A stretch of 64,000 nucleotides of DNA from Microvelia longipes (Eukaryota; Arthropoda; Insecta; Hemiptera; Veliidae). Under the pieces are notes generated by a model, which saw nothing but the letters and a program-made list of their open reading frames with translations, did no database searches and was not told the DNA's origin. Shown here in pieces: positions 12,731 to 26,779 of this stretch. How positions within the stretch are numbered: the first letter of the stretch is position 1; each line of letters begins with the position of its first letter. The position numbers and the translations under genes are program-made. The stretch lies in NCBI GenBank assembly GCA_018340805.1, contig JACMZG010001870.1, positions 21,211,353 to 21,275,352 on the forward strand, in the 5' to 3' direction.

Positions 12731-12908
12731 CCCTCGCTCTAGGTGTTTTAACTCCTACTGAGGGCCCTCGCCAAATTATTAACTAAACACAAATATATTT
12801 GTACAATATGTTTTTAAATAATCAAATATTGTAAAATAATATTTATGTAATTTGTATTTGTATTTTATTTTGGTGGAAATAAACAATTTTATTATTATTA
12901 TTATTACT
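12731..12908 (+). other. Retrotransposon 3' end: hairpin, poly(A) signal and (TTA)n tail
   Basis: CCCTC and TAGG at 12731-12745 can pair with CCTA and GAGGG near 12752-12766, giving a 3' stem like those recognised by the reverse transcriptase in related elements. AATAAA lies at about 12878 and a TTA repeat at 12889-12907. The tail marks the insertion junction. Confidence 0.6.
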
Positions 12909-13440
12909 TATTTCCCATTTTCAAAGAAATAATAACTCTTGTTCATCATAATTGCTTTCATCTCTCCTATTATCAGACAAGAATTATTGTTTTGTAAAAA
13001 TGTAACCCCGCTTTTCACGTAAAATGATCTTGTTTCACTAACACTTTTAGAGTCATCCAAAGAGTTAAAAGTTTAAGTTGGAGTCTGCATGCATGTACAC
13101 CAAATTTAACACTTTTATCGTTGAAGTAAATTTAAGCTAAATAAAACTTGGTATGAAAATCAAGTGCAATTAGAGAATAAACTGTTTAGATTTGAGGAGA
13201 ATTCAATAAGAACATAGATAAAATATGACAGTCATTTTAAATTTTCAAAACAGTTCAAAAACTAAAGGAGATTAAAATTTGCATTATTTGTTTTAAAATA
13301 AGTATCGTCTTTCTTAAATGTCTCTATTAAGAGCTGATTTTTAGCTGCATCCTGCCAACATCAGTCTATTAGTGCTTGGTAGCTACCAGTGTCAGAGTTA
13401 GGTAGATTGGTAGCTAACATTAAAATTTAGAGGTAGCTAC
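12909..13440. other. Stretch without gene
   Basis: No ORF of note. The palindrome GGTAGCTACC and repeated GGTAGCTA-like words at 13378-13440 precede the GC-richer block. Confidence 0.6.
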
Positions 13441-13800
13441 TTACACGGCCTGAAGAATGAGATGATTGTAAATCTATTTAGAAGAACTTCTATGCTGCGA
13501 ATGTGCTCCTGAAAAGGATCGTATGGCGTTTAGCACACGGATCACAGCCCGAAGGCAGCGCCGTGAACTATGCTGTAGCTTTCTACGGAGCTTACTATTT
13601 AGAGGGCAAGTGTCGTCCCCTCAGCGTTAACCTCCCTCACGGTGCACATTTCGGCCAGAAGCTACCAGTGCCGTCAATTGACTTCCTGGTCGTGCTGGAT
13701 GTTGATAAGAGGTGTATGGTTGACTCACCATCTAAGTTCAATCTTGCTTTGGCTTTGGAAAAACCGATCAGAACTTGTGGCTGACAAGAACAGTTCGACT
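13440..13800 (+). other. GC-richer island with an unidentified 93-codon open frame
   Basis: The frame 13503-13784 (GTG at the first codon) encodes a protein of about 93 residues containing GSAVNYAVAFYGAYYLEGK, LPHGAHFGQKLPVP and DFLVVLDVDKRC. The other frames are interrupted. The block is clearly richer in G+C than its surroundings and uses many C/G-ending codons. I see no splice sites that would make it an exon and recognise no family. It could be a fossil exon, a transposon gene fragment or captured DNA. Confidence 0.3.
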
Positions 13801-15246
<1,446 letters not shown>

Positions 15247-15263
15247 GGTGGAACATTTCAGAT

Positions 15264-15975
15264 GCACACCCCCTGCTAAAAATGGTTAAAAATGGAATAG
15301 AGAGTCGGAAAAAGTCTCCACCCCTAGTAATCGACCTCAGTGACCTCAAATATGTCATATTTTTTCGGTTACTATTTGGCAAATATGGTAATTAATTACC
15401 CGAAATGGTAATTCTCGTTAACTTTAAAAAGTTAAATTGAAGCATACCATGATATGAACAATTTTTAAAACTACATTATGTTCTGAGAAATTTGATACCA
15501 ATATCATAAAATTCCGGTAATTTTTCTACAACCTTGTGTAACATACATACACACTTTTATTCTTGAAAATTGCCATATTTTTGGAACAACAAAATGCACA
15601 CCCCCTGCTAAAATCGTTAAAAATGGAGATAGAGAGTCGGAAAAAGTCTCCACCCCTAGGTAATCGACCTCAGTGACCTCAAATATGTCATAATTTTTCG
15701 GTTACTATTTGGCAAATATGGTAATTTTATTACCCGAAATGGTAATTCCTCGTTAACAATAAAAAGTTAAATTGGAGCATACCATGATATGAACATTTTT
15801 GAAACTACATTAGTTTTGAGAAATTTGATACAATATCATAAAATTCCGGTAATTTTTCAACAACCTATTGTGTAACATACATACACACTTTTATTCTTGA
15901 AAATTGCCTTATGTTTGGAACATGAAAATGCACACCCCCTGCTAAAATGGTTAAAAATGGAGATAGAGAGTCGAG
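15264..15975 (+). repeat. Subterminal tandem repeat, about 333-bp unit
   Basis: GCACACCCCCTGCTAAAA starts at 15264, 15596 and 15930, giving two full units and a partial third, nearly identical apart from small indels. Each unit contains AGTCGGAAAAAGTCTCCACC, GACCTCAGTGACCTC and TTCCGGTAATTTTTC. Inverted versions form the right arm of the foldback element. Confidence 0.92.
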
Positions 15976-16179
15976 AAAATACATATTATTAACTCTTGAA
16001 GAATATTTTATTATGTTCGAATAAATTTGTTGTGTGTTATATTTTTATAAAATGGTTCAGAATCAGACGATGTCAGCAAGAAAACATGACAACACTTTGA
16101 ACACCTTCCCTGAATAACCTAAATTCTTAATCCTTTCCTAAATCTTGTATCTAGTAAATCCTAAGACCTCCCCAATCCA

Positions 16180-16745
16180 TCCTATCCTAAATCCAAATTA
16201 TTAATTTTCTAAAGTTATTAACCTATCTATAAAGTTTACCTTATCCATCTACTCCCCCCCCCCCCAAATCTATTCAAAAACTAATTTGTAACTATCTAAT
16301 CTATCTCAAATATCACATCTATCTACACCCCCCCCCAAATCTACTTAAAAAACTAATTTATAACTATCTAAATCTATCTCAAATATCACATCTATCTACT
16401 CCCCCCAAATCTATTTCAAAAACTAATTATAAACTATCTAATCTATCTCAAATATCACATCTATCTACTCCCTCCACAAAATCTATTCAACAAAAATATT
16501 ATAACTATCTAATCTATCTCAAATATACAATCTATCTACACTCCCCCCCCCCCCAGAACTATACAGAAAATACATTTAAAAAATATCTAATCTATGATCA
16601 AATAATACATGGCTATCTACACTACGCCCGCACCCCCCAAGATCCTCACTCAAAAAGGTTATTATAAACTATCTAAGTCTTTCAAATAATATCACAATCT
16701 AACACTATAAACCCCCCCCCATACCCGCAAATAGATCTATCAAAA
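16180..16745. repeat. 70-bp minisatellite with poly-C tracts
   Basis: Units begin with CTATCTAC plus a C-run (about 16248, 16318, 16391, 16461, 16531, 16612, 16695), followed by AAATCTATTCAAAAACTAA and AACTATCTAATCTATCTC. The period is 70 bp at first, then 80 or more as units become irregular to the right. A degenerate unit precedes 16248. It forms the centre of the foldback element. Confidence 0.9.
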
Positions 16746-18489
16746 ACTTATTTTCTAACACTTCCCTTAAATAGTTCCCGTTAAATTGACTGACTATCTG
16801 CTATGCATGTATGACACACACTACAGGTCCGTTCAAGAAATTACCCATAAGAAAGATCACACAGACGCACCGTGCACGAATTTTCATGATTATTGGTATC
16901 AAATTTCTCAGAACATAATGGCAATTTTTAAAAATGTATCAAGTATATCTCTGGTATTCTCAATGTTAACTATATATTTAAGTCCTCACCAGGAGAGAGG
17001 GAATTACATTCGGGTGATAAAATTTACCTCACGTATATTTGTAGCCAAATCGTAACCGAAAAATAAGACCTATTTGAGGTCCAATGCAGGATCGGATTAA
17101 CCTAAGGGTGGCAGACTTTTCCCACATCTCTATCTCACATTTATATAACGATTGTTAAGCAAGGGGGGTATGCTGCATTTCTCTTGTTCCAATAAAACTG
17201 GCAATTTTCAAGAGAATAATATGTGTGTAAAGTATGCTTCACACAGTATGAGGTCGTAGAAAAATATAGCCAGGTGAGGAGAATTTTTATGAATATATGA
17301 GCAAAGGATCCCTTTTTCGTCACGAGAAACATAATGTTTAGTTTTCCAAAATATTCATAATCATGGTACTTGCAAGTTTAAAACTTTTTCAGAAGTTAAC
17401 AGAGAGAAATTAACCATTTATCGGTAAATAACCAAAAGTACATATTGCTCGCCCGAATAAGATACCGATACATGAGGACCGAAAAAACTAATGAGAGATA
17501 TACTTTACGGAGTCACTGAGGTCGTACTTAAACACTTAGGAGTAGAGACTTTTATCCCAGAACCTCATATCTCCATTGTTAACCATTTAGCAGGGGTGTG
17601 CATTTTGTTGTTCCAAAAAAATATGGCAATTTTCAAGAATAAAGTGTGTATGCTATGTTCAAGCCAAACAAATGGGTTGTAGAACATAATTACCAGATGA
17701 TTTTCATGATGATTGGTATCGAAATTCTCTCGAACACTACATGTACTGTTTTATAGAAAGATGTTCATGATCAATGGTATGCTCTAATTGTCAACCTGTA
17801 TAAACTCTGTAAACACTGACTGAGGAAATCGATACCATCGGGTAATAAAATTACCCCTATTTGCCAAATTAGTCAAACCGCGAAAAATTATGCCATATTC
17901 TGAGGTCACTGAGTCACAGAGATACCCTAGCGGGTGGAGACTGTTAATTCCGGAACTTCTGATCATCCATTTTATTAAACGATTATTAGCAGGGAGGTGT
18001 GCCATTCTGAATTGTTATCAAAAAATATGGCAACATTTCAAGAACATAAAGTGTGTATGGGTATTTGACACAAGTAGTAGCAGATTTCTTTGAACAAATA
18101 TTACCGAATTATTAATATTGGCTAACAAATTTCCATCAAACATAATGTGTACTTTCAAAAATTTCTCATCGATATAGGTGAGTAGACTGTCAATGTTCTC
18201 AACTCTTTCCTACAAGTACCAGCAGAAACGATTATCCATCATGATCGGAGGATAATAAAAATTCAACCTCAGCAGCGCACTGACTACACTGATAATATTG
18301 CCAAAGCTAAGTTACACCCCGATCAAAAAAATAAATGAGCAGTCCCTTTATAGAGGATCAGCTTGAGCGTCGTATTACCTATAGCGGGGTAAGCAAGACC
18401 TTTTCTCGACTCTCAAATCTACAAATATATTGTATTAAAACCATTTTAGGCAGGACGTGGGTGTGCACAACTGAAATGTTCCACCCCTG

Positions 18490-20590
18490 TATATACTTAG
18501 CAGTATATACGTACCGACAAATAGATCAACGAACCTATATACTATCATATACACGCTATAACACTCAACGATATATATATAATATATCAATATACGTATA
18601 TCTATAGTAATCAGATTTAAACATAATAGCTAGGCGTTTCAACGATTTTCAAAGACTATGAGACCATTTAAGCTATGAACTCTGATCTCTAAGAAATATA
18701 CCAATCACTATAAGGAAAAAAAAGTTATAAATACTTTTAATTCTAAGTATTTACGCAATTGGAAGCACAAAATTAAATTCAAAAATTCAATCGGTTAGGA
18801 GCAGCGCATGTTAAAAAAGTTAATAATCCGGTCATAACTTTTTTCAGATCCGTGTTTACGACTACTGCTCGACCTATTTCAATTTTTCCAGTCTCACAAT
18901 CACCACAATTTTATTTCTTTAATGCTCGCCCACAGTATAATCTTCGTCAGCTCTACACGACACATATAAGGAAGATAAAGATGAAGCGATAATTCTGGAT
19001 ATGCAGTCTGAAATAAAACAAACGGATTGTTAACCGAGCGTAACATTAAAGAAAAATAGACATGCGGAATTTCGATAAGATGTGATGTGACGGATTCAAA
19101 CTTATGTTAAAAGAGTTATGCATATCACTATTATCCTCATTGACAATCACGCTCTAGTTACTTACCTTTATTTTCCACATCAATTATATGAAGACCGATT
19201 CAGTATTAATACTGGCCGGGAAAAATATTTATTCGTTCCAGAAAAAATAGATAGGCCGCACTGACAAATCTAATGAGCAGTACTGTGTTATACGCTCGAG
19301 GACACGATGCTGTTATTATTTAGCTCCTGGAAATCAAACCTTTTATAATCGACAATCCAATAAGTACTGGGTAATAATTTCGCTAGCAAACAAAAAAAGA
19401 TTGATTTTTCCTTAAATCTGCAAATCAATGAAAAGGCGTGTCTCTTTCCATTATAATTAAAACGATCTTCACTATTGAAACATGACAAATCACACAATAG
19501 AGACAATATACATTAGTACGCGCACGTCGTAATTATTTGTGAGTCCTGATCGAAAAAAAAACTCTTTACTTTTTAAATCTTCTTTATTCGACGTGATCAT
19601 AGTGAAGACAAATCAATAATTCATGCACCGCTGTCTAGAAAAGAGACGTTCTAATATAGCAACGACTATATTGTTTACAAATATCTTCTTTTTCAAATCT
19701 TCCTCGTTGGCTATTAACTTATTATGAAATTTTTTTATCTAGAGGATGAAGTGTAAAATAGCAGAACCCCTGTTGGCAGGATGCTATCAATCTTTTCCAT
19801 TATACCATAGATCAAAAATAGTTCAAAACTTTTGAATAAATGAAGTTCGAAACAAAATCTAGAGCAAATATATTGTGATAGGCTTTATTTTACTGTCTAA
19901 GCATAAAAGAGACTTGATCATAACACTCAGGATTTACTAAACACTCTTCGCATAAATATCGATTAATAAGTTCAAAATGGCATTTTAGAGAAAATGTTTT
20001 ATAATTTTGAAATTTTCTTTTTCTCAAGTTATTTGATATCTGAGCAGGAATGTATTTGTAAGTTGAAGTGAAGATGCGACGATATTACATATCACGAGAA
20101 ATGTTCGAGATATACATATAACACGACAACTATGTTCTACTATGTTGCGCTTTACCACAATGTCAGGAGTTGTATATGAAAAGACTCTAACTGCAAGATC
20201 TATTTTAAATGAAAAAAAGTAGTTTAATAAACAATATTCTTAGAAAAAAATACGGCATTGCAATCCACCGCCTACATATCTATAACATACTTAAATATCC
20301 ATAACGTTTTTAACTACTTTTAGTTTCAATGCTTATCTAACTAAGATCCGAAAAGCATTGAGATTGCAAAATCTGGGACGCTCTATTTTTACGCTAAATC
20401 TCTAAGTTTCAGTATCTAAAGATCACAATCACATAAAGTCATAATCGTAAATAAATAAAGATGTCCGCTACTGGAAAAACTATTTTACCCCAAACTTAAA
20501 TTATTAATAATTTATTAATAATTAAAAATAATTCTTTAAATTATTAATGTGCATGTACTATAAATATTGTAATTAAATTAAATATATGGA
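18490..20590. other. Degenerate (TA)n flank and gene-free stretch of unusual texture
   Basis: 18490-18606 looks like a corrupted (TA)n tract: many TATA words broken by single foreign bases, unlike the clean tract on the element's left side. From there to about 20460, G+C is higher than in the neighbouring AT-rich DNA and no repeat or gene is recognisable. Normal texture returns by the A18 run near 20597. Consensus error is a plausible cause. Confidence 0.45.
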
Positions 20591-20599
20591 TTGTTAAAA

Positions 20600-22505
20600 A
20601 AAAAAAAAAAAACTTACCACATTTCATGTCCTGTATAAGCTATATTTTTACAAAAAATGATTCACCATGTTATCAGGTTCTAGATTTTTGAGTTCCTTAA
20701 GACCTTACCCACATTTTGATGTCGTATTATTGTCACATGGTTAAATTTAAATTAAAATATAAATTCGAATTAAATAGGCAACATCAAGATCATATTTATA
20801 GCTTATACCTTGCTGTTTAGTAACATAATTATTTAAAATTTGAATGATAAAAATATATACTTTGCTGACTTTTGTAGTTTAAGTTTCATAAAAGCTCTGT
20901 TTTATTGATACAGAAAAGTTAAAGCTTACTCAACAGATTCATATATACTTAGAAACGAAACCATGTCCTTAAGGCATACTTGTTAGTATTCCGTAAAGTC
21001 TGTAGTCGCATCCTACCGTATTTAGCTTGAGAGAAAGTCTCTTCTATATAGGTTGTATTTGTATTAAAAAAAGTAAACAAATTTAAATTGTGTAAACAGT
21101 ATTCGAGGACTGACTCCTTATGCGATTGCTTGCCACTAGGTTACAACATCAATTCGTAAAGGAAAGAGGTGTGGTACGAAAATATTTCCTCTTAAACCGG
21201 ATTAATATGATCTAATAAAAATATTTATCTAAACGTTTTATCCATTCACGTGATGGTCTATCTCGTGTCAATATTAACATGCTTATTTGCTTATAGTCTT
21301 TACTTAAGTTCTCAAACTCGTTTCATTATAACTAATGCAGTATAAAAATATGGCTATTCTCGTATTTCTTGTAATTTAGTGTTGCAATTATATACATTAA
21401 TAAGGTATAGCTGTTCTTACCTGTTCTGCGCTTACTTTTGTCACTTAAGAGCCATACTGGTGTCGTCAATTATAGCTTTTTTTGGGGGGCATTGGTCTAC
21501 TAGGATCATACAGCCATGGAATACTTATTTTATACTTTTATGACTTGAATAAGTAATAAAAACTGTTAAAATGTTTGATAGAAAATATTAAAAATAAAAT
21601 AATTTATTGGTTAAAAGAACTTTTAATATTATGGATTAGTTATTATTAATATAGTTTAAAATCTTGATAAAAGAAAATTTATTTTGCATGGAAATTGTTT
21701 ATTTGATTATGGACCTTTCGAAATTATTTTTATATTATTTGTAAGACAATTATCGCTTATCACTACGGGCGCGTTAAATGCAAATTTTTAACGTCATATC
21801 GTACCTCGAGTTATTCATTATGGTAGTAATATTTTTTTTCGAAAAAAAATCACAAACAAAACGTTATTAAAGCGAAAAAAATAATGTTAAAGGTGCCGTG
21901 CCTTGTATCTTGCAAATTTTTAATTTAATTTATTTAAATTTAAAGTTATTTTTAATATATTGCTTTAAATTTGAGAAGATATTTCTGTGCATGTTCTTAC
22001 AGGATGGGCGTAACGTGCATTGAAACCGTTACTTACCTATAAAAAATACTGTAGTTTTAATTTTTTATTATTAATAAATGAGTTTTTCTCCATGATAACT
22101 TTCAAGATATTTTCCTTGGATCAAAACACGTGATTTAATTAATCAACTTGTTAATTATTAGTGATCATGGGTAAAATGTTTATATAGGTATAATTTTTTG
22201 CCGTTATTATTATTTATTTTACCTTAATAATATGTTTTTAAGAAAAACTTATAATTTAAAATTAGTTTTAGATTTATAGAATACCTTTCATAATTTTAAG
22301 CAGTTTCTTATTTATTTGCTTCTTTTGTATTTAAAAATTGTATGGTATTCATTTTAATTTTTTCTCATTTTCTACCATCTTATTGCTTTTTCATTGTTAT
22401 TTTGAGTCTTTTTATATTTATACATTTCTGAGTTGCTAGCTACTACCGGGAGTTACTAGCTCTTAAATAGCGTTTGTTACCAACTATTTAACTCCTGCTT
22501 TGCCT
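20600..22505. other. AT-rich stretch without gene
   Basis: No ORF above noise, no tandem repeat and no RNA gene recognised. Confidence 0.65.
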
Positions 22506-22511
22506 TTCCAT

Positions 22512-22583
22512 CTTGCTCAGTTGGCAGCGCCTTTAGTTATTAAGTTGAGGTTACATGTTCAATCCTCACTGAGGTCTCGCTCT
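22512..22583 (+). mobile_element. tRNA-like SINE head
   Basis: TTGCTCAGTTGGCAGCGC matches a D arm and A box. ATGTTCAATCCTCACTGAGG matches a T arm and B box about 35 nt further on. The anticodon stem is not convincing and the acceptor stem does not pair, so this is a SINE-type relic, not a functional tRNA. Confidence 0.6.
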
Positions 22584-22759
22584 TTTAACATTTTATAAAA
22601 ATTCTTTTTTAGAGCCAAGAATGATACTTTTTTTCTAGTTTAGACGTTACAACATTATCAAAACACACTAAAACAGTAGCAAATATAAAAATTCATGCAT
22701 ATGTTGATAAAAATATTAATTAATGCCCCGGTTTATAGTAAAACGATGTTTTTAAAAAA

Positions 22760-22831
22760 TGTTTCCCGGACTGGATTCGAACAATGAATCTTTAGATTCC
22801 CAAGCAAACATCTAACCGATTGCCCAAACAG
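22760..22831 (-). mobile_element. tRNA-like SINE fragment
   Basis: On the minus strand GGGCAATCGGTTAGATG is A-box-like and TTGTTCGAATCCAGTCC is B-box-like. The T and anticodon stems do not pair properly. It lies less than 200 bp from the plus-strand tRNA-like head at 22512, in opposite orientation. Confidence 0.5.
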
Positions 22832-22832
22832 T

Positions 22833-22943
22833 AGGGTGGAAAGTGAATTACTTTCCGCCCTGATTTTACTTTTCACCCTGCTTTTTGTTTCCTCCCTAAA
22901 AAGGAATACGGTTTTTTCCTCTCTGAAAATAAGGGCGGAAAGT
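22833..22943. repeat. Short inverted repeat around AGGGYGGAAAGT
   Basis: AGGGTGGAAAGT at 22833 pairs with ACTTTCCGCCCT at 22850 (11 of 12 bases, 5-nt loop). A further copy, AGGGCGGAAAGT, lies at 22932. This may be a tiny MITE abutting the tRNA-like fragment. Downstream (22995-23080) the minus strand has a weak B-box match, CCAGGTTCGAAAC. Confidence 0.5.
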
Positions 22944-23099
22944 TAATTTTATAATTGTTAATTTTATATATAATAAAATATAAAATAAAGACATTTAGAA
23001 ACTTACAAATAAACGTAACGTTTCGAACCTGGTTTTACAAGTCTACCACAGAACGTAAAGGGAACTGCTATTAAAGTTCTTCCACAGACGAGAGAGACT

Positions 23100-23190
23100 C
23101 TATATATATATATATATAATAATAATATATTATAATATATATTGCTATATATAATGTATATATATATATAAATATATATAAATATTCTTA
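23100..23190. repeat. Degenerate (TA)n microsatellite
   Basis: TA runs interrupted by AATAATA and GCTA. Confidence 0.9.
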
Positions 23191-24790
23191 ATTAGTGTCT
23201 CCCTCCCCCTTTTAAAAAATCCACCTCCTCCCACCCCCTCTTCCATGACTCCAACCTCATACGCTCTTTTTTTCTTTGAGAAGCTGCTAAAAGGCCGCAT
23301 GACAGGTTGTTTTACGTTGGTGAAAATTAAAATATGGAGGATGTTATGTAGTGCTCGCAAATGTGAGATATTGTCAAGTATGCAAGTCGGAACACTGTCT
23401 CTACGCTGACCCCTTATTTGTATATCCTTTTAAGAGCTACATACTTTTAATTCTTCATAAATCAGTATATTATTACCTTTTCGGCGGTTCCGCCAATACC
23501 GCGTAGAGGCTAATAGTCTTAAGGCCTCTTGTTTAGTTACTGACAGGACATTTATTTGTTCTTCATATAACATCGAGTATTTATTTCTGGCTAATAAATT
23601 GACCTCGTTTAAAAAGAAGTTATTAATAAAATAATAACCTGGTATAATATAACATTATATAATTGAAAAAAATATCTTTTAAAAACGGAAATTACTCAAC
23701 AACACTCATCCTTTTTATCCTGATTTCATTGATATAATGAAATTTTCTTAATTTAATCTTGTTATTAAGGATATTTAGTAAATTAGTGTAAAAAGATATA
23801 ATATCTAAATGAAGCAAAATTTAACAGTTTGAGTTCACAAATGATTTTATTGTTTTACTTATTTTAATTAACATTGTGTTTCGTTTTGTATTTTGTAGCC
23901 AACTATCTTAATTTAAAATTAATTTTTGAACCTCTATTTAACACCTTATTGTTTTTAAGATAGCTAATAGTTTAAACATTTACTGATACCTTTTCTGTAT
24001 TTATTAACTTAGTTAATATATTTTATCTTTAAAATATCGTGTTAATGATTTTTTTATAGCGTAGGGGAAGTCGTAAGCACAATACAAGCATACAACATGG
24101 GATTTTATTATTATATATCTACTTGTGAATGAATATTTTATCATTTACTATAATATTCGGTTGTTGTAACTGTGTTACCTTTGATGTAACAATGGAAAAT
24201 TAAATTAGGTCATTATTAATCTACTTAAGAAATATAATAAGTGTTAACATTTATTGGTTAAGGTTTAAATAGTATGCGTTGTCAGAACCTCAGATCAAAT
24301 TGTTGACGCAAATGAGACTAAAAAGAATCCCTTCACACGGGGCAACCACGGAAAAACGCAATCTAAATTATTTTAAAATAACACTTTTTTTAAAAAATTT
24401 AAAATTGATAAAGAAGCTAATAAGATGGCGGGGATAGGAAAATATATATATATGTGTGTTTGTGTGTGTATTTGTGTGTGTTGAGACAGATTTTATTCAA
24501 AATTTCTCTATGGGACACGATAACTTTTTAACGAAACCTCTAATGAGAATGAAACTTGTTCAATAAGCGACATATGAATGTCCTGAAGCCTATTGCTTAT
24601 GAAATATTTATAACGTCATTAAATCTGCAGAACAGAACCATGTGGCCCTTCGAAGTTATTTAAATTTATTTGTTATTATCGTATTATCTTATTAAAGTAA
24701 ATTATATGCACATTATTGATTAAATTTTACATTTCTCTTACATAAAAACTTGTACAGAATTTTTACATTAATTGTCATTTAGTAATTGTT
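23191..24790. other. AT-rich stretch without gene
   Basis: No supported gene. A compound (TA)n(TG)n microsatellite lies at 24441-24481. Confidence 0.65.
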
Positions 24791-24792
24791 TA

Positions 24793-24820
24793 TACTGATT
24801 TATTTGTTGCAGGTAAACAT
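24793..24820 (+). promoter_or_regulatory. Juxtaposed 3'/5' splice sites (candidate ratchet point)
   Basis: GATTTATTTGTTGCAG is joined directly to GTAAAC at 24812|24813. The pyrimidine tract is moderate and the donor is near consensus. It has the same strand and form as the site at 1182. Confidence 0.28.
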
Positions 24821-26440
24821 CTACTTAAACTTATAATGACAACTAGTGAGTAAACTTTTTATTAAAGTGACTTTCAAGTTTAAAATGACTTGAATAGTAG
24901 TATATAGTAATAGTTTATGTTTTAATAAGTATGTAGACCATTAATTAAACTTAATAAATTAGGTGAAAATGAAGCAAGCTATAAGATCAATAGCTTAAAG
25001 TTGGAGAGTGCACGATATAAGTTCAAAGATGGAAACAAATGTGTAAATAGAAGGGATGTAATAGAATAAAATTGATGATCGAGAAAAGGAGTTGAAAAAT
25101 TCCTGTTAAGAGTTAAATTTCCTTTATAATATGCTTAAAATTGAGAGTGTGTAATACCTGAGATCTCTTTCTTCCATATCTTGATTTTTATAGCATACCC
25201 AAAACGTTTCAAATAATTTTATGACGTTAAAACAAGTAAACGTTTGCTCAATCTAAAATCGTTTTAATAATTTAAGTAGTTTACTTAGTATTCCTATTAA
25301 AATCATATCATCAACTACTTATTTCGTATGTTTACTTAAAAGTTAAATAGAAAAAAAAAACGGTGTCAATAGCACTTAATAAAATACTTTTAACTAAGTT
25401 AATTGAAACCAACCCTTTCTTTTTTGAGTATAAACTGAGAAAAATACTTAAAGTAAAAATTGAGATTTATACTCTCAACAAACACCTGTTTGAATGTCCT
25501 TAATGTACATAAATGTTAAGTATTCACATTTTAAAAGAGCATAAAGTATTTAAAGAATGCAAACTAAGTTTATTAGTTATTTGTGCTTATAAAGTAACTT
25601 GTTTTTAAGTGACAGAGTTGTGACCTATTGTATAAGGTAATATTCGTGCTGCATCCCTCTCCCTCGTCCTAATAAAAATTTCAATATTCCTAGAACAAAA
25701 GTATATATATGTTTTTAGATAGAAAAAAAATACAAAATTGTTCGTTAATATTAATTTTTTCACACAATTATTTTAAAATCTAAATATTATATTTTCAATA
25801 ATTTTTATTTTTTAAATTAAAATTGTTTAAATGTGATGTACGATTAACATTGAAAGTTTAAAGTTTTTGTTATTTCACTTGCTGCACATCTTCTTGACTA
25901 TGACATTTCCACTACCAAGTAAACAATTCCTTTCTCCTCATCTTCTTATTCCTCTTGGAAGCATTCTTCTTTAAACAATACTTAGCCAATATTTGCTCCG
26001 ATAAATATTAAAATATTATTAAATGTCAAAAGGATTTGAGGAACGTTTACTTTTTTAAATAAAATATTTCAGAATTACAAATGTTTTGTTGCGTGTTGCA
26101 TTATTTTTTGGTTAACATTGATTTCTTTATTTATTCTGTTGTATCAGATTGATTTTATAAATAATTTTTAAATGTATATAATAAATATTTATAATAAGTG
26201 TATATATTTATACAATTTTATTTTATACATTTTTATAATATAATAATTAATAATAATAAATAAAAAAATATTAAAATAAAATAAAATAAATTTAATTCAT
26301 TTTTCCATTTATATAATATACTAAATCTCAATATGATCACAAAACGTTTCTGCGTTTTACGATTTTTGATGCGTGATTATGATCACATAATTTATATTGC
26401 AGTGCTTCGCTGGTCGTCAGACATTGAAACATTTTTTATT
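24821..26440. other. AT-rich stretch without gene
   Basis: No supported gene. Around 26150-26300 the sequence is almost pure A+T. Confidence 0.65.
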
Positions 26441-26444
26441 AATC

Positions 26445-26560
26445 TCAACCTTCTAGGTAATAATGACCTTTTTCCGGATTGCTCAACTAGACCTAAAGAT
26501 TAATTTTGTTATCAAGTGTCTACTCCCTAGCATAAACACAGGAGGACCTACATGATAACA
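26445..26560 (+). repeat. Dispersed repeat family L, fragment
   Basis: TTCCGGATTGCTCAACTAGA and CCTAAAG correspond to TTCCGGGCAGCACAACTAGA and CCTAAAG at 2940-2965. The following AAACACAGGAGGACCTACAT parallels the 3000-3025 block. Confidence 0.5.
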
Positions 26561-26649
26561 GACCTTTGGATTTTAGTCCAAGACAATATTTTTTCTATAT
26601 ATACGTTTTAGCGAATTTCCTTTGTAAAAATTCTCTAATAAGATAGGCG

Positions 26650-26750
26650 TCATGGCGGGAGTCGAACCTCGGAACACGAGAAACATCCGTTTTAAAGGCC
26701 CCTGATCACAAAAATCGAACGCATTTCCGTTTTAAGCCCCCTGATCACAT
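26650..26750 (-). mobile_element. tRNA-like fragment beside a 40-bp tandem duplication
   Basis: The minus strand reads CCGAGGTTCGACTCCCGCCA, a good B box with a weak T stem. Next to it, CCGTTTTAAAGGCCCCTGAT (26687) and CCGTTTTAAGCCCCCTGATC (26727) are two copies of a unit of about 40 bp. Confidence 0.5.
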
Positions 26751-26779
26751 GAAATACAAGCATAACCGGCAAACGTCTT

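Larger units (their letters stand above)
8433..12908 (+). mobile_element. Non-LTR retrotransposon (CR1/Jockey-like), frameshifted copy
   Basis: The element has the order ORF1 (PHD finger, coiled coil, RNA-binding region), a spacer of about 270 bp, ORF2 (endonuclease, reverse transcriptase), then a 3' UTR with a hairpin, an AATAAA near 12878 and a (TTA)n tail. No RNase H is seen, which fits CR1 or Jockey groups better than R1 or I. It is nearly full length but carries at least seven small indels and so cannot be autonomous as read. The indels are mostly single bases, and the reading frames between them are well kept. That points either to a recent death or to consensus errors. A cousin's 3' end lies at 56060-56667. 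Confidence 0.9.
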
